Shown here: positions 8,559 through 17,577 of the stretch, one piece after another | Layout of the letters: each line of letters begins with the position of its first letter | How positions within the stretch are numbered: the stretch's first letter is position 1 | NCBI RefSeq assembly: GCF_001746295.1 | Contig: NZ_MJAH01000007.1 | Coordinates: 124,001 to 188,000, forward strand | Origin: Streptomyces sp. LUP47B | GTDB lineage: Bacteria; Actinomycetota; Actinomycetes; Streptomycetales; Streptomycetaceae | Direction: 5' to 3' | Length of the DNA stretch: 64,000 nt | The notes under the pieces: model-generated | What the model saw: the letters and a program-made list of their open reading frames with translations, nothing else | Database searches by the model: none | Told to the model about the DNA's origin: nothing | Position numbers and translations under genes: made by a program

Positions 8559-9138
8559 CACCTGCCGCCAAGGCAGGACGCCAAGTTGTGTGCCAGGCCG
8601 CTGCAGTGGAGGTGGGCCTGCTGCACGTCGGCTTCCGGGGCGGTTATCGGCGACGCCACGGCCTCATCCAGTTCCTTACGGCATTCGCGGACGGCCGCCC
8701 ACGGGCCCTCACCCGGCTCGACGTGTCCCTCATCGCATGGACGGTGTTCTTGCTTCCGGATCAAGCAGATCCAGGCAGACGACCCCCACTGGCTCGACCA
8801 GCTCGCATCCAGGACGGCGCCAATCATCGGCATCGCCGCAGCTCTGCGCGAAGACCAGCAGGCGGTCACCCAGCGGATCACCACCCCGTACAACTCACCG
8901 GGCCTTCCCGCCTCGAGTTACCACCTGGCCCACCGGGCACCGGAGTTCGGCAGCCGCATTGCGCGGCCCTGCCTGTCGGCCGACAGGCTTCCCTACGCGG
9001 CCATCCGGTACCGCCAGGACCGGGGACAACAGGCGTTCAGGACCAGTCGTCGCCACTCCCCCGTGCTGTCCTGGTACAGGAGGCCGGTTCTTCGCGCGGG
9101 CCGGCCGGGTGTGGACGCACCGGCGTTGCCCTGGCCAG
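8559..9138. other. Intergenic region with IS debris
   Basis: This 580-bp gap separates the MFS gene from the convergent kinase gene. Apart from the possible transposase relic at 8778-8897 no gene is supported. A minus-strand frame at about 8580-8760 has protein-like stretches but no recognised family. Confidence 0.4.
8778..8897 (+). pseudogene. Possible ISL3-family transposase C-terminal relic
   Basis: The plus-strand translation reads DDPHWLDQL, then IAAALREDQQAVTQRITTPY. This recalls the C-terminal part of ISL3/IS1096-type transposases, where a phrase like LRxDxxAVTxGLTLPxS precedes the GxVEGxxNRIK segment. That next segment is missing, and both sides have lost coding character. No terminal inverted repeats were found. 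The assignment rests on a short resemblance and is tentative. Confidence 0.3.
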
Positions 9139-10281
9139 TCACATGCCGAGCACCCGTCGGGTCTCGACGGCGATCTGCTGTGTCTCGCCGGTTGCGACCA
9201 CGAGGACCGGGACACCACTCTCCGCCTGATCGATGCGTCGGAGGCCTTCCCGCATCAGATCCTCCAGTTCGGGGACGAGCAGTCCGCCTCGTACACCCAG
9301 AACAGTCAGGGCCGAGCAGATCTCCTCGCGTACCTCGGGTTGGTCCTCGCCGATCTCCCCGGTGAAGACCAGCGCGTCCAGCCGGTCCAGCGAGGCGGCC
9401 ATCGAGGCGATGCCCCTGCGGCAGCTGAGGGTGAACGTCGCCAGCGCCAGCTCGGCCGCGGCGTCACCCTCCGCGCGGGCGCGCACCAGGTCCCGGGTGT
9501 CTCCCGAGGTACCGGAGAGGCCGAGCAGACCGGACTGCCGGTGGAGTGCGTCGTCCAACTCGTCCGTACTCAGAGCGTGCCGCCGCTGCAACCACAGCAG
9601 TGCGCCGGGGTCGAGGCTGCCGCTGCGCCGGCTCATCACCAGGCCTTCCAGCGGAGTGAGGCCCATGGTGGTGTCCACGCTGCGTCCGTTCCGCACGGCG
9701 CAGGCCGAGCAGCCGCCGCCCAGGTGCACGAGCACGACCTGGAGGTCGTCGACGGGTCGGCCCAGGGCCAGCGCCGTCCTCTGCAGTGCCCACGAGTAGG
9801 AAAGCCCGTGGAATCCGTACCGGCGCAGCCCGTACTCGGTTCGCCATCGCTCGGGCACGGCGTACGTGCGCGCCGGTGCCGGCAGATCCTTGTGAAAGAC
9901 GGTGTCGAAGCAGGCGACATGGGGAACGTCGGGCAGGAGTTCTCGTGCCGCGTCGACAACAGGCAGGGCGGGGGCCACGTGCAGCGGCGCGAGGTCGGCG
10001 ACGTCCGTCAGCAGAGCGCGTACGCGTGCGTCGATCAGGGTATGTCCGGTCAGGTGCGGACCGCTGTGGACGATGCGGTGGCCAACCGCCGCAGGAGCGG
10101 GCACCTCGCTGAGGAAGTTCCGCAGTTCCGCCGCCGCCGCGGGCCCCGGGGGCTCCGAGGCGTCTCGTTCCGCCACCCGTTCACCGTCCGCCGCGAACAG
10201 AGCGATGTGAAGGCTCGAAGAGCCGGCATCGAGGACCAGTACGTGACCATCACGGCTCTGGTGGGAGCGGCCAGCGCTCAT
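9139..10281 (-). CDS. ackA: Acetate/propionate kinase family protein, divergent
   Basis: A 380-residue acetokinase-family enzyme, slightly short for AckA (about 400). Family reactions interconvert acyl phosphate and ADP with the acid and ATP. Visible motifs are LVLDAGSSSLHIALF at the N-terminus, GHRIVHSG, CFDTVFHKDLP, RRYGFHGLSY, VHLGGGCSACAV, DTTMGLTPLEGLVM and TGEIGED. Several residues depart from the usual pattern: Asn of the first motif is Asp, Lys after SSSL is His, HGTSH reads HGLSY, and GIGEN reads EIGED. Activity or specificity may therefore differ. The ATG follows GGAGGTGTGTG. No phosphotransacetylase gene is adjacent. It lies in an island of stress genes, as acetate kinases do in some hypoxia regulons. 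Confidence 0.85.
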   Translation of the reverse strand: MSAGRSHQSRDGHVLVLDAGSSSLHIALFAADGERVAERDASEPPGPAAAAELRNFLSEVPAPAAVGHRIVHSGPHLTGHTLIDARVRALLTDVADLAPLHVAPALPVVDAARELLPDVPHVACFDTVFHKDLPAPARTYAVPERWRTEYGLRRYGFHGLSYSWALQRTALALGRPVDDLQVVLVHLGGGCSACAVRNGRSVDTTMGLTPLEGLVMSRRSGSLDPGALLWLQRRHALSTDELDDALHRQSGLLGLSGTSGDTRDLVRARAEGDAAAELALATFTLSCRRGIASMAASLDRLDALVFTGEIGEDQPEVREEICSALTVLGVRGGLLVPELEDLMREGLRRIDQAESGVPVLVVATGETQQIAVETRRVLGM

Positions 10282-10473
10282 CACACACCTCCATTGCACT
10301 CGGTCCTCCGGCACGGTGCGCCCGCCACGCAGCAACGGGCCCCGTACGGGTTCCCCGCCATCGCGGCTGATCCCCGTGATGGCGACAGCTGTCTTTGTCT
10401 GGCGGCGCATGACGCGGCCACACAGACTGCTTCCCGCCCCCGGGAGGCACGGTGCTTCCCGTCGCCGGAGCCG

Positions 10474-12645
10474 TCAGGCGCCCCGGTGCGCGGGTCCTGA
10501 TCCATCACCTTCCGCAACCGCCGCCCGCATCCGTTGCTCCTCGCGAGTGGATCCGACATCCCGTTCCAGGGGTGTGCGGCTCACGGCCGTCGCGAGGTCC
10601 TCCAGGGCCCGCTTCTGCAGTTCCGCCCCGCGCCGTAGCACCGGGCTCCGGTCCTCGGCGGCGCCCTCCCACGCGTGGAGCGCCTCCTCCACGCGCCCCC
10701 AATCCGGATTCCTGTGCTCGCGTACGTCGACTGCCGCCTGCGCGGTGTCTGCCTCGAGGGCCTCCGCGAGCCGCTCCGCATCGGGGGCGAAACGGCTGTC
10801 GCCGTGCGGGACGTGGCTCTCCATGACCATCGCCGCCCGGTCGAACCCCTTGAGCGCCTCCTCCGCCTCCTCCGCCTCACGCGACGTCAGGCCCCTGGGG
10901 CGGACCGGTTCCTGCCTTGCCTGGTCATAGGCCTCCTGCCAGGCGGCACGTGCCTCCCTGCTCGCCAGCAGGGCCCTGCGCATGTCGGCGCGACGTTCCC
11001 GGGTCGGTTCGGCGTAGCTGCGGAGCACTGCGGCCCCGTAGCGGCCGTTGGCGGCGAGCCAGTCCGCCAGCCGGCTCGGCAGCCGGGGGGTCTCCCATGC
11101 CGGGAACACCACGTACGCCAGCATCGCCAGAGCCCCGCCGAGCAGGGTGAGCACCACCCGCTCCGGGACCGTCTGGTCCCATGCCTGGCCGCCCATGCCG
11201 AGCAGGAAGACGACGTACGCGGCGGTGAAGCACTGGGAGTAGGCGTAGCCGGTACGGATCAGTGTGTACGACAGGCCCGCCGAGACCACGGCCAGCGCGC
11301 CGAACACATGGGCGTCCGGGCCCAGGGCTCGCACCATGCCGGTGGCGACGGCGACCCCCGCCAGGGTCCCGGCGAGACGGGCCACCGCACGCGCGTAGGT
11401 GCGGTGGAAGTCCGGCCTCATCACCATCACCGAGGCGATGGGCGCCCAGTAGCCGTGGTCCACCGGTAGCCGGGAAGCGATCAGATAGCCGAGCGTGGCC
11501 ACCGCCGCCAGGCGGACGGCATGCCGGAACACGGGCGAGTCCTGGCGGAGTTCAGGGCGGACCGCCCGGACGACGACCGGGAGCAGACGGAACATGGTCG
11601 GGCGCACCAGGAACTGGGCGCTTGGGGGTCCGGGCGGCGTAGGCGCCTTGTCGCGCGCCCCGCCGCACCCGGCGATCTCCAACGCCTCGCAGAGCAGTTC
11701 CACGAGCCGCTCGGCGGCCTGCCGCGCGGGCCCCTCCAGCACCTCGTGCTCCTCGTCGACGTGCAGGACTTCCGCGGTCCTGGCCGACACCTCGGTGGGG
11801 GTACCGCGTCGGACCGTACGGGCGGCCGCGTCCAGGACGTCGGCGGGCGCGGCGAGCAACTCCCGTGCGCGGTCCCTCCCGGGTCCCTCCGCCGGGGCGC
11901 CGACGTCGGGGTCGGCGAGCGCGGCGACGACCGGCGCGATGCGCTCGGCGAGGCCCCGGGGACCGTGAAGGACGGGGGGACGGGTGCGGGCCTGTGAGGG
12001 CGTCACGGCAGCCGCGTCCCGGGCTGTCATCAACGGCTCCGGTTCGAACGGGGCGGTGGGGTCGTGCCGTAGCCGGCGGGCGTAGTCCGCGACGGCGGCC
12101 AGGGCGTCGGCGAGCGCGTCACGATGCGCCCCCCACCGGCGGACCGGGAACAGCAGGATCAGCACGGCCTGCGCCACGCCTCCGAGCGCGATGACCCCGG
12201 CGTGTTCCAGGGCTCGCCCGACGCTGGTGGGCAGGGTGATGGTCACCAGCATGCTGCCGACCGTCGTCGTCGCGACGATCCCTGCGGTCGATCCGAGGGC
12301 CCACGCCATCCCTGCGGCAAAGGCCCATACGGCCAGCAGTGGGAGGAACGTCACGAGTCGCCCCGCCGCCAGGTAGCCCACGAAGGTGCTGAGTGCGAGG
12401 CCCGCGCCCGCGGCGAGCGCGATCACCTTGCGCGGACGCCAGGTGCGCTGGAAGGTGGCCCCACCCGCGGAGTAGGCACCGAGGGCGGCGGAAGCGGCGT
12501 ACGCGGGGGAGGCCAGCCACAGCGCCGAGCCGACGACGATCGCCACCCCAGCAGCCGTGCGCAGCGCGAGCAGGGGCTCCAGCCGCGTCTCCTCGATCGT
12601 GAGCCCTGATCGCACGACCTCCCCGAAGGCCCGCAGCCACCTCAC
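10474..12645 (-). CDS. FUSC family (aromatic acid exporter-like) membrane protein
   Basis: A 723-residue membrane protein with the two-bundle FUSC architecture. The first set of helices spans about residues 25-165 (LRTAAGVAIVVGSALWLASP onwards). A cytosolic helical region follows at about 170-345. A second bundle at about 355-535 contains RLPVDHGYWAPIASVMVMRP, a phrase highly typical of FUSC/YccS proteins. The charged C-terminal domain is about 190 residues. Relatives are proposed exporters of fusaric, p-hydroxybenzoic or other aromatic acids. It is transcribed alone or with the kinase gene 190 bp downstream on the same strand. Confidence 0.82.
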   Translation of the reverse strand: MRWLRAFGEVVRSGLTIEETRLEPLLALRTAAGVAIVVGSALWLASPAYAASAALGAYSAGGATFQRTWRPRKVIALAAGAGLALSTFVGYLAAGRLVTFLPLLAVWAFAAGMAWALGSTAGIVATTTVGSMLVTITLPTSVGRALEHAGVIALGGVAQAVLILLFPVRRWGAHRDALADALAAVADYARRLRHDPTAPFEPEPLMTARDAAAVTPSQARTRPPVLHGPRGLAERIAPVVAALADPDVGAPAEGPGRDRARELLAAPADVLDAAARTVRRGTPTEVSARTAEVLHVDEEHEVLEGPARQAAERLVELLCEALEIAGCGGARDKAPTPPGPPSAQFLVRPTMFRLLPVVVRAVRPELRQDSPVFRHAVRLAAVATLGYLIASRLPVDHGYWAPIASVMVMRPDFHRTYARAVARLAGTLAGVAVATGMVRALGPDAHVFGALAVVSAGLSYTLIRTGYAYSQCFTAAYVVFLLGMGGQAWDQTVPERVVLTLLGGALAMLAYVVFPAWETPRLPSRLADWLAANGRYGAAVLRSYAEPTRERRADMRRALLASREARAAWQEAYDQARQEPVRPRGLTSREAEEAEEALKGFDRAAMVMESHVPHGDSRFAPDAERLAEALEADTAQAAVDVREHRNPDWGRVEEALHAWEGAAEDRSPVLRRGAELQKRALEDLATAVSRTPLERDVGSTREEQRMRAAVAEGDGSGPAHRGA

Positions 12646-12930
12646 GGATGTGAGCCTAGCCGGAACGCCCTGCCAGGTCGCGTCGAGCGCGACGCCGCCT
12701 CCTGACGGCGCCGCGCTCGGCGGACGCGCCCCGGGCGGACCTTCACCCGCGAGCCGGCACCGTCGCGCAGGGCGATCGATGACCGCACCTCAGCGCCGCC
12801 CGGTCAGCTCAGCTGCTGGGGCTCTACGTCGGCCTCGGGGCCGATCCGGGATGGCCGCCGGAGCACATCGCCCGCCCGTGGTGAGCGGCGATGCCGCACG
12901 CGCGTCCGGGGCCATGTGCGCTGATAGGGC

Positions 12931-14061
12931 TCACTTCGAGAGCTGGTCACCGTGGTCGTCCTGGAGCGTGCGACGACGTTCCTGTTCGCGCTTGGAGTAG
13001 GCGGCTGCCCGGATCGCCTCATCGCTTTCCAAACCTGATCCCAGCGCGCCGCCGACGGTGGCGACCGAAGCGACGAACCAGGCCAACGTCCAGTACTCGT
13101 CGGCGTGCAGCGGGGTTCGTGTCATGGAAGCGAACACTCGGTCGTTGAGGATGAACAGCGCCCACACCAAGTTGATGACCAACAAGCCCACGTAGCAGAC
13201 GAGCACCCCGATACCCACGGTCATGACCGTCGAGGCGTTGTAGAGAGCCGTCCTCTTCCTCGCCTCCGGCGAGCGCTCCGCTGACCGATGCCACAGCTCC
13301 GCGTCCACGATCAGCCAGCCGATCATGATCGCGACAGACCCGACCATGGCGATCACAAGACGTGGCGTACTCAGGGACGCGGCCAGGCTCCAGACCGTGG
13401 AGTTCACAGTGGCGACTGCTCCCGTGGCGAGCGCGGCCGCCAGGGCTTTCGACAGGCCCGGTACCAACCGCCACGGCCGGTTGGCGCGAACCATCCCGAC
13501 GAGCACCCTCAGGTAACCGCGCGGCCCGGTGGCGACGTACCGAAGATCGGTGGTCTCCTCCTCATCGACCCGGCCCCGATGGATAGGCGCGAGACGACCG
13601 ACGAAGGGCCTCAGCGGCTGGCTTCCCGGAACTCCCTCAGCCCCACTGGCCCGCGGGCCTGCCAAGCTGAGCACGGTTTCTTCCACGGCCCGCCGGGCCC
13701 TCGTCCGCAGGCGCAAGCCTCCCAGCGACGGAAGGGACAGCAGCGCCAAGCCGTGTTCGTGACTGAGATCCACCACGAGCTTGCGCCCGTGTGAGTGCAG
13801 CGGAAGGTCGGTGAGGGCCACGATGATGTCCCAGTTCTCCGCACTTGCGCGGTCCCTCATCCGGCGCATCAAGGTGGGCAGGTCCTCCGTCCCTGAGGTG
13901 AAGGGCTCACTGATCACCTCGACGTCGAACCGTCGCCCCTCTCCGGCCTTTTCGGCGAGCCGATCAGGAAGTGTCCGGGCCATGTGCTGCGCGATTTCCG
14001 TCGGCGTGTCCGGATCCGCCAGGAGAGCCACGACCGTAACCCCCTGAGACGACTCCCGCAT
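12931..14061 (-). CDS. Two-domain membrane protein of unknown function
   Basis: A 376-residue protein. Residues 1-170 form a soluble alpha/beta-like region beginning VTVVALLADPDTPTEIAQHM and containing WDIIVALTDLPLHSHGRKLV, which suggests a nucleotide- or ligand-binding fold without recognisable catalytic motifs. From about 195, hydrophobic stretches appear near 210-232, 240-262, 286-316 and 337-357, and the tail is charged. The ATG at 14061 follows GGAGGGTCCAGTC; an upstream in-frame extension has weak coding character. It is divergent from the DUF1931 gene, so the two may share a control region in this stress-gene neighbourhood. I do not recognise a named family. Confidence 0.7.
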   Translation of the reverse strand: MRESSQGVTVVALLADPDTPTEIAQHMARTLPDRLAEKAGEGRRFDVEVISEPFTSGTEDLPTLMRRMRDRASAENWDIIVALTDLPLHSHGRKLVVDLSHEHGLALLSLPSLGGLRLRTRARRAVEETVLSLAGPRASGAEGVPGSQPLRPFVGRLAPIHRGRVDEEETTDLRYVATGPRGYLRVLVGMVRANRPWRLVPGLSKALAAALATGAVATVNSTVWSLAASLSTPRLVIAMVGSVAIMIGWLIVDAELWHRSAERSPEARKRTALYNASTVMTVGIGVLVCYVGLLVINLVWALFILNDRVFASMTRTPLHADEYWTLAWFVASVATVGGALGSGLESDEAIRAAAYSKREQERRRTLQDDHGDQLSK

Positions 14062-14515
14062 GACTGGACCCTCCTCGCCGCCTGCCCACGCGATCGCAAG
14101 TGCCCAGGATGCCCCCGAGGTAACGTCGGCGCCGCGTGACACGCTGGCCTCCGCCGGCAGGTGCAGGCGGTACGGCAGGTCTCCTCGGCTTCCCAGCACA
14201 GGCCCGCTCCCACCACCGGGCCACGATCGCGTGAGTCACCGCGAACACCCGCTCCGCCTCGGCACGCACCGCACGCCGCCACCGGCCACGCCGCTCCGGT
14301 GTGAGGCCCGGGAGCGGGAGTCGGTGTTCACCCCGCTGTCCCTCCGCACGCCCGTCAGACTCCCCGGGCAGTCGGACGACTGGGCCTGGCAGAGCAATAC
14401 GGGGAAGCCAATTGGGCCCGGCATGCGCATGCGTTCGCGCGCCCCCGTCGCCCAGGCTGGTGAGGAAGCCCAGGGGGCCGGGACCACCCGGCGCCCGCAG
14501 CCGGAGGTTACCGCC
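14062..14515. other. Divergent promoter region
   Basis: This 454-bp gap lies between divergent genes. It has a GCATGCGCATGC palindrome near 14421-14432 beside TTGGGCCCGG, and the GGAGG of the DUF1931 gene at its right end. No promoter could be assigned firmly. Confidence 0.4.
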
Positions 14516-14965
14516 ATGCCCGTGATGTCCATCGCCAGGTTCGAAAGGTTCTTCCGCGCGGCCGCGGGCCTGGACGTCCACAAGAACGATCTCAAGCGCT
14601 ACAACGACTTCGTCGACGCCAAGCTCTACGATCTGCTGACCGTCGCCCAGGCCACCGCCAAAGCCAATGGGCGCGACGTCATCCAAACCTCTGATCTACC
14701 GATCACCAAGGGCCTGCAGGAGAGCATCCACCGCTTCCGGAAGATCGACCAGGAAGTAGAACTCAAGCCGATCCTGGAACAGCTCGCCACCCACCCCGCT
14801 CTGGACCGCACACCCGACGAGGAGACCGAGGCGACCTATCCGGACATCATCGGCGGGCTCAGCCTGGCCCTTGCCCAGAGTTTCAAGATCCTCCACCCCG
14901 ACCTGAAGAACCCCCAGACCCAGCACTGGGATGAGGCCCGAGCCGTCTTCGACCTCCTGCTGTGA
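14516..14965 (+). CDS. DUF1931 histone-fold protein
   Basis: A 149-residue protein matching DUF1931, a family with a doubled histone fold known structurally from Aquifex. Visible features are IARFERFFRAAAGLDVHKND, NDFVDAKLYDLLTVAQATAK and the typical ANGRDVIQTSDLPITKGLQE. The second half carries DIIGGLSLALAQSFKILHPD. Length agrees with the family. The ATG at 14516 has GGAGG 8 nt upstream. The phosphatase gene begins directly at the next base after the stop. The histone-like fold suggests DNA or protein binding, but no role has been shown for actinobacterial members as far as I know. The stress-gene context would fit nucleoid protection. Confidence 0.85.
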   Translation: MPVMSIARFERFFRAAAGLDVHKNDLKRYNDFVDAKLYDLLTVAQATAKANGRDVIQTSDLPITKGLQESIHRFRKIDQEVELKPILEQLATHPALDRTPDEETEATYPDIIGGLSLALAQSFKILHPDLKNPQTQHWDEARAVFDLLL

Positions 14966-16336
14966 GTGGCGACCGGACCAGGACGCGGCCATAGCACCCA
15001 CGCTGATCAGCCCACATCTCGGTGTCAGGTGGCTCGGACTGTCGACCTGGCGGGGATCATCGAAGACATGGACAGGAACATGTCCGTCGAGTCCGGGGAG
15101 CGGGCGCTGGAGGAACTGGTCGGAGCAGCCCAGTTGGCGTCGCCTGCGGAACTGCCCGTGGTCCTGAACCGGTACACCGAGGCCATGGGTCTGGGTAGGG
15201 CCGCCATCTATCTGGTCGACATACAGCAAAGAGTGCTGGTGCAGTTTGTCGACGGTGAGCCGGAACTGGAGCTCGACGCTTCGCCGGCCGGATGGGCTTA
15301 CCGCACCGGCTCTCTCCGGGTGGAAGGAGGCCGCTCCGGCGGAGTGAACGTATGGCTGCCCCTGGCCGACGGAGCGGAGCGGCTGGGCGTCGTGGAGCTG
15401 AACATGAGCACTCTGGACGGGCTCAAGCTGCGGCGCTGTCGAACAACCGCACTGCTCCTCGCGCTGATCATCACGTCCAAGCGCAGCTACAGCGACACCA
15501 TCGCGCAGCGCATGCGTACCAGGCCGATGCACCTGCCCACGGAGATGGTGAGGGCCTTCCTCCCTCCCCGCTCGATCGGCACCGGGCGGGTCGTTTCGAC
15601 GGCGGTTCTGCAGCCCGCGTACGAACTGGGCGGCGATGCTTTCGACCATGTGCTCACCGAGGACGTGCTGCACGCCACCATCCTTGACGGCATGGGGCAC
15701 GATCTGGCGTCCGGACTTGCCACCTCCGTCGCCATGGCAGGCTGCCGCAACGCCCGGCGCAGCGGGGCTGACCTGAACGAACTCGCGGGCACCGTGGACG
15801 AGGCGCTGGCCAAGTGGCTTCCGGAGCAGTTCTGCACAGGTGTCCTCACTCAGTTGCGCATGCCCACCGGTGTGCCGCGCTGGTGCAACTGCGGCCACCC
15901 GCCTCCGTTGCTCATCCGTCGCCACCGCCTGCTCCACAAGGCCTTGGAGCGGCCACCTGAGCCTCCTTTGGGGCTGCCCGCCAGTCTCGCCGGGACCGCC
16001 CGTCAGGTGCACGACGTCAGCCTCGAACCCGGTGACCGCATACTGCTCTACTCGGACGGTGTCGTGGAGTCACGCGACGAGGCAGGTGAAGAGTTCGGAC
16101 TGGAGCGCTTCACCGACTACATCATCCGGTCGACCGCAGCGGGGCAGAGCGCCCCGGAAGTGCTGCGCCTGCTCATCCATGCCATCCGCGAGCATCGGCA
16201 CGACACACTCAGCAACGACGCCACGATTTTGATGTTCGAGTGGCAGCCCCCGGATCCGTTACCGCACCATCCGTGGCTCAGTCCGCGAGGTCGGCCTTGC
16301 CGAACAGGACCGCGTAACTGGAGGGGAGTTGGCTGA
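14966..16336 (+). CDS. SpoIIE-type PP2C serine/threonine phosphatase with GAF-like N-terminus
   Basis: A protein of up to 456 residues. The N-terminal part (about 45-180) looks like a GAF sensor domain (YTEAMGLGRAAIYLVD, then LPLADGAERLGVVELN). The C-terminal part (about 195-428) is a SpoIIE phosphatase with the metal-binding motifs AYELGGDAFD, LDGMGHDLASG, CGHPPPLLI, LLYSDGVVE and NDATILMF. Such enzymes dephosphorylate anti-anti-sigma factors or related partners in stress signalling. The GTG start abuts the DUF1931 stop but lacks a good Shine-Dalgarno. GTG at 15029 or ATG at 15068 are possible alternatives. The 3' end overlaps the opposite-strand DUF2267 gene by 59 bp, and the last 30 residues lie outside the domain. 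Confidence 0.85.
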   Translation: MATGPGRGHSTHADQPTSRCQVARTVDLAGIIEDMDRNMSVESGERALEELVGAAQLASPAELPVVLNRYTEAMGLGRAAIYLVDIQQRVLVQFVDGEPELELDASPAGWAYRTGSLRVEGGRSGGVNVWLPLADGAERLGVVELNMSTLDGLKLRRCRTTALLLALIITSKRSYSDTIAQRMRTRPMHLPTEMVRAFLPPRSIGTGRVVSTAVLQPAYELGGDAFDHVLTEDVLHATILDGMGHDLASGLATSVAMAGCRNARRSGADLNELAGTVDEALAKWLPEQFCTGVLTQLRMPTGVPRWCNCGHPPPLLIRRHRLLHKALERPPEPPLGLPASLAGTARQVHDVSLEPGDRILLYSDGVVESRDEAGEEFGLERFTDYIIRSTAAGQSAPEVLRLLIHAIREHRHDTLSNDATILMFEWQPPDPLPHHPWLSPRGRPCRTGPRNWRGVG

Positions 16337-16670
16337 TGATCTGGTTCAGTTCTCCGCCGGTGACAGCGTCGGCGACGGTGGTCAGGACCGCGCTGGCGTC
16401 CCACTGCGCCGTACGCGGCCGGGCGTCGGTGCGCTCGGCGACCCGGCGGTAGAACTCTTCGATCCCGAAGCTCTGCGCCCGCTGCGGCGTGGCCTGCTCC
16501 AGAACTTGTCCCAGCGGGCCGGGCATCTGGGAAGCGAGGTCTTTGACCTCTCCCGGGCTGATCCGTTGGGCCAGCACTTCCAGCACGGCGTTGGTGACGT
16601 GCGCGGCCTCGTCCTGGTCGTTGTATTCACCCAGCTCGCGTACACGGGCGAGGAATCCGTCGTATTTCAT
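16278..16670 (-). CDS. DUF2267 domain protein
   Basis: A 130-residue protein with two similar helical halves typical of DUF2267. These are KYDGFLARVRELG, DEAAHVTNAVLEVLAQRISP and GEVKDLASQMPGPLGQVLEQ, then FYRRVAERT, ASAVLTTVADAVTGGELNQI and SQLPSSYAVLFG. DUF2267 proteins are frequent in actinobacterial stress regions and have no proven function. The ATG at 16670 is preceded by GAAGGAAGGCAGCG. The end of the gene is antisense to the last 59 bp of the phosphatase gene. Confidence 0.85.
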   Translation of the reverse strand: MKYDGFLARVRELGEYNDQDEAAHVTNAVLEVLAQRISPGEVKDLASQMPGPLGQVLEQATPQRAQSFGIEEFYRRVAERTDARPRTAQWDASAVLTTVADAVTGGELNQIISQLPSSYAVLFGKADLAD

Positions 16671-16994
16671 CGCTGCCTTCCTTCTGCTCCGGTCACTGCT
16701 GGTCATGAGGCTCGCCCAGTGCGCCATCGGGTCGGCCGGCTCTGTTCGCCGCCGCGTAGCTGCCGCTCACCAGACCCTTGGACCGGACCCCCGCACGGAC
16801 TCACGCAGGGCCGCGGAAGGGCCCGGGGCCCCAGGAATCGCCCGCCCGCAGCCTGTTCGAGGCGTTGTCGGGCCATGGCGGACGTACGGCTTGCCGTGCC
16901 CGCGGTGCCCGCCTCCTCAGCAGTGAGCCGGCCGGGCGGTGTGCCTCCAGGGACTGTTGTTCGGTCGAAGCCGGTACGGAGCCGGCCCGGCCGC
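16671..16994. other. Intergenic region between DUF2267 and Hsp20 genes
   Basis: No gene is supported. Near 16816-16832 a GC palindrome (GGGCCCGGGGCCC) stands upstream of the DUF2267 gene and could be regulatory. Nothing else was seen. Confidence 0.4.
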
Positions 16995-17018
16995 GGTTCC
17001 GGACGTGTGTCCGGGACC
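16995..17018 (-). terminator. Terminator of the chaperone operon
   Basis: GGTTCCGGAC (16995-17004) pairs with GTCCGGGACC (17009-17018) through one G-U pair around a GTGT tetraloop. It lies 14 nt after the Hsp20 stop on the minus strand and closes the ten-gene operon. Confidence 0.75.
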
Positions 17019-17032
17019 ACGGCGTTCCGGGC

Positions 17033-17536
17033 TCAGCCCTCGCTGTCGGTGCTTTCGCTCTTCTCGCTGATCTCGATGTGCCGGGGCTTTGCGACCTCGG
17101 CCTTGGGGACGGTGATGTTCAGCACCCCGTCCGAGATCCGCGCATTGACCCTTTCGGTGTCGACCTCTCCGGGCAGTCGCAGCCGGTACTCGAAGGATCC
17201 GGTGCGGCGGGTGCTCCGGCGCAGGACGCCCTTGCGTTCCTTCTCCTTGATATCTCCGGTGACCACCAGCTCCTGGCCGTTCGCTTCGACGTTGATGTCC
17301 TTTTTCTTGACGCCGGGGAGTTCGATCTCGACGTGGAAGGCGTCGTCGGACTCCGTGACATCCGCCAGGGGTGTCCACGCGACTGCGGGCGCCGCGCCTC
17401 CCACCGTGGATTCCATCAGCCCGCTCATCTCGGCGAGCAGTTGGTCGAACTCCGTCAGCGGATTGCGGGCCCAGCCAACGGGCCTGTCCTGCATTGGGCC
17501 ACCTCGGTGGCGCCGTACGGGCGTGGCCATGGCCAT
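17033..17536 (-). CDS. Hsp20/alpha-crystallin small heat shock protein
   Basis: A 167-residue small heat shock protein. The alpha-crystallin domain runs from about residue 55 to 157. It begins PLADVTESDDAFHVEIELPG, contains VKKKDINVEANGQELVVTGD, then SFEYRLRLPGEVD and ends VLNITVPKAEVAKPRHIEI. The N-terminal arm (NPLTEFDQLLAEMSGLMEST) would mediate oligomerisation. Such proteins hold unfolding clients for DnaK and ClpB, both encoded upstream in the same operon. Two ATG codons (17536 and 17530) are possible because AAGGAG motifs precede both at workable spacing. It is the last gene of the operon, 41 bp after the reductase-like gene and followed by a strong hairpin. Confidence 0.93.
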   Translation of the reverse strand: MAMATPVRRHRGGPMQDRPVGWARNPLTEFDQLLAEMSGLMESTVGGAAPAVAWTPLADVTESDDAFHVEIELPGVKKKDINVEANGQELVVTGDIKEKERKGVLRRSTRRTGSFEYRLRLPGEVDTERVNARISDGVLNITVPKAEVAKPRHIEISEKSESTDSEG

Positions 17537-17577
17537 CGCCTCCTTCTCCTTCTCGTGATCTCGTCGCCCGCTGGGCG

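Noticed and set aside
8539..10500. A 653-codon plus-strand frame across the kinase gene
   Set aside because: It is antisense to a clear acetokinase gene and shows no domain.
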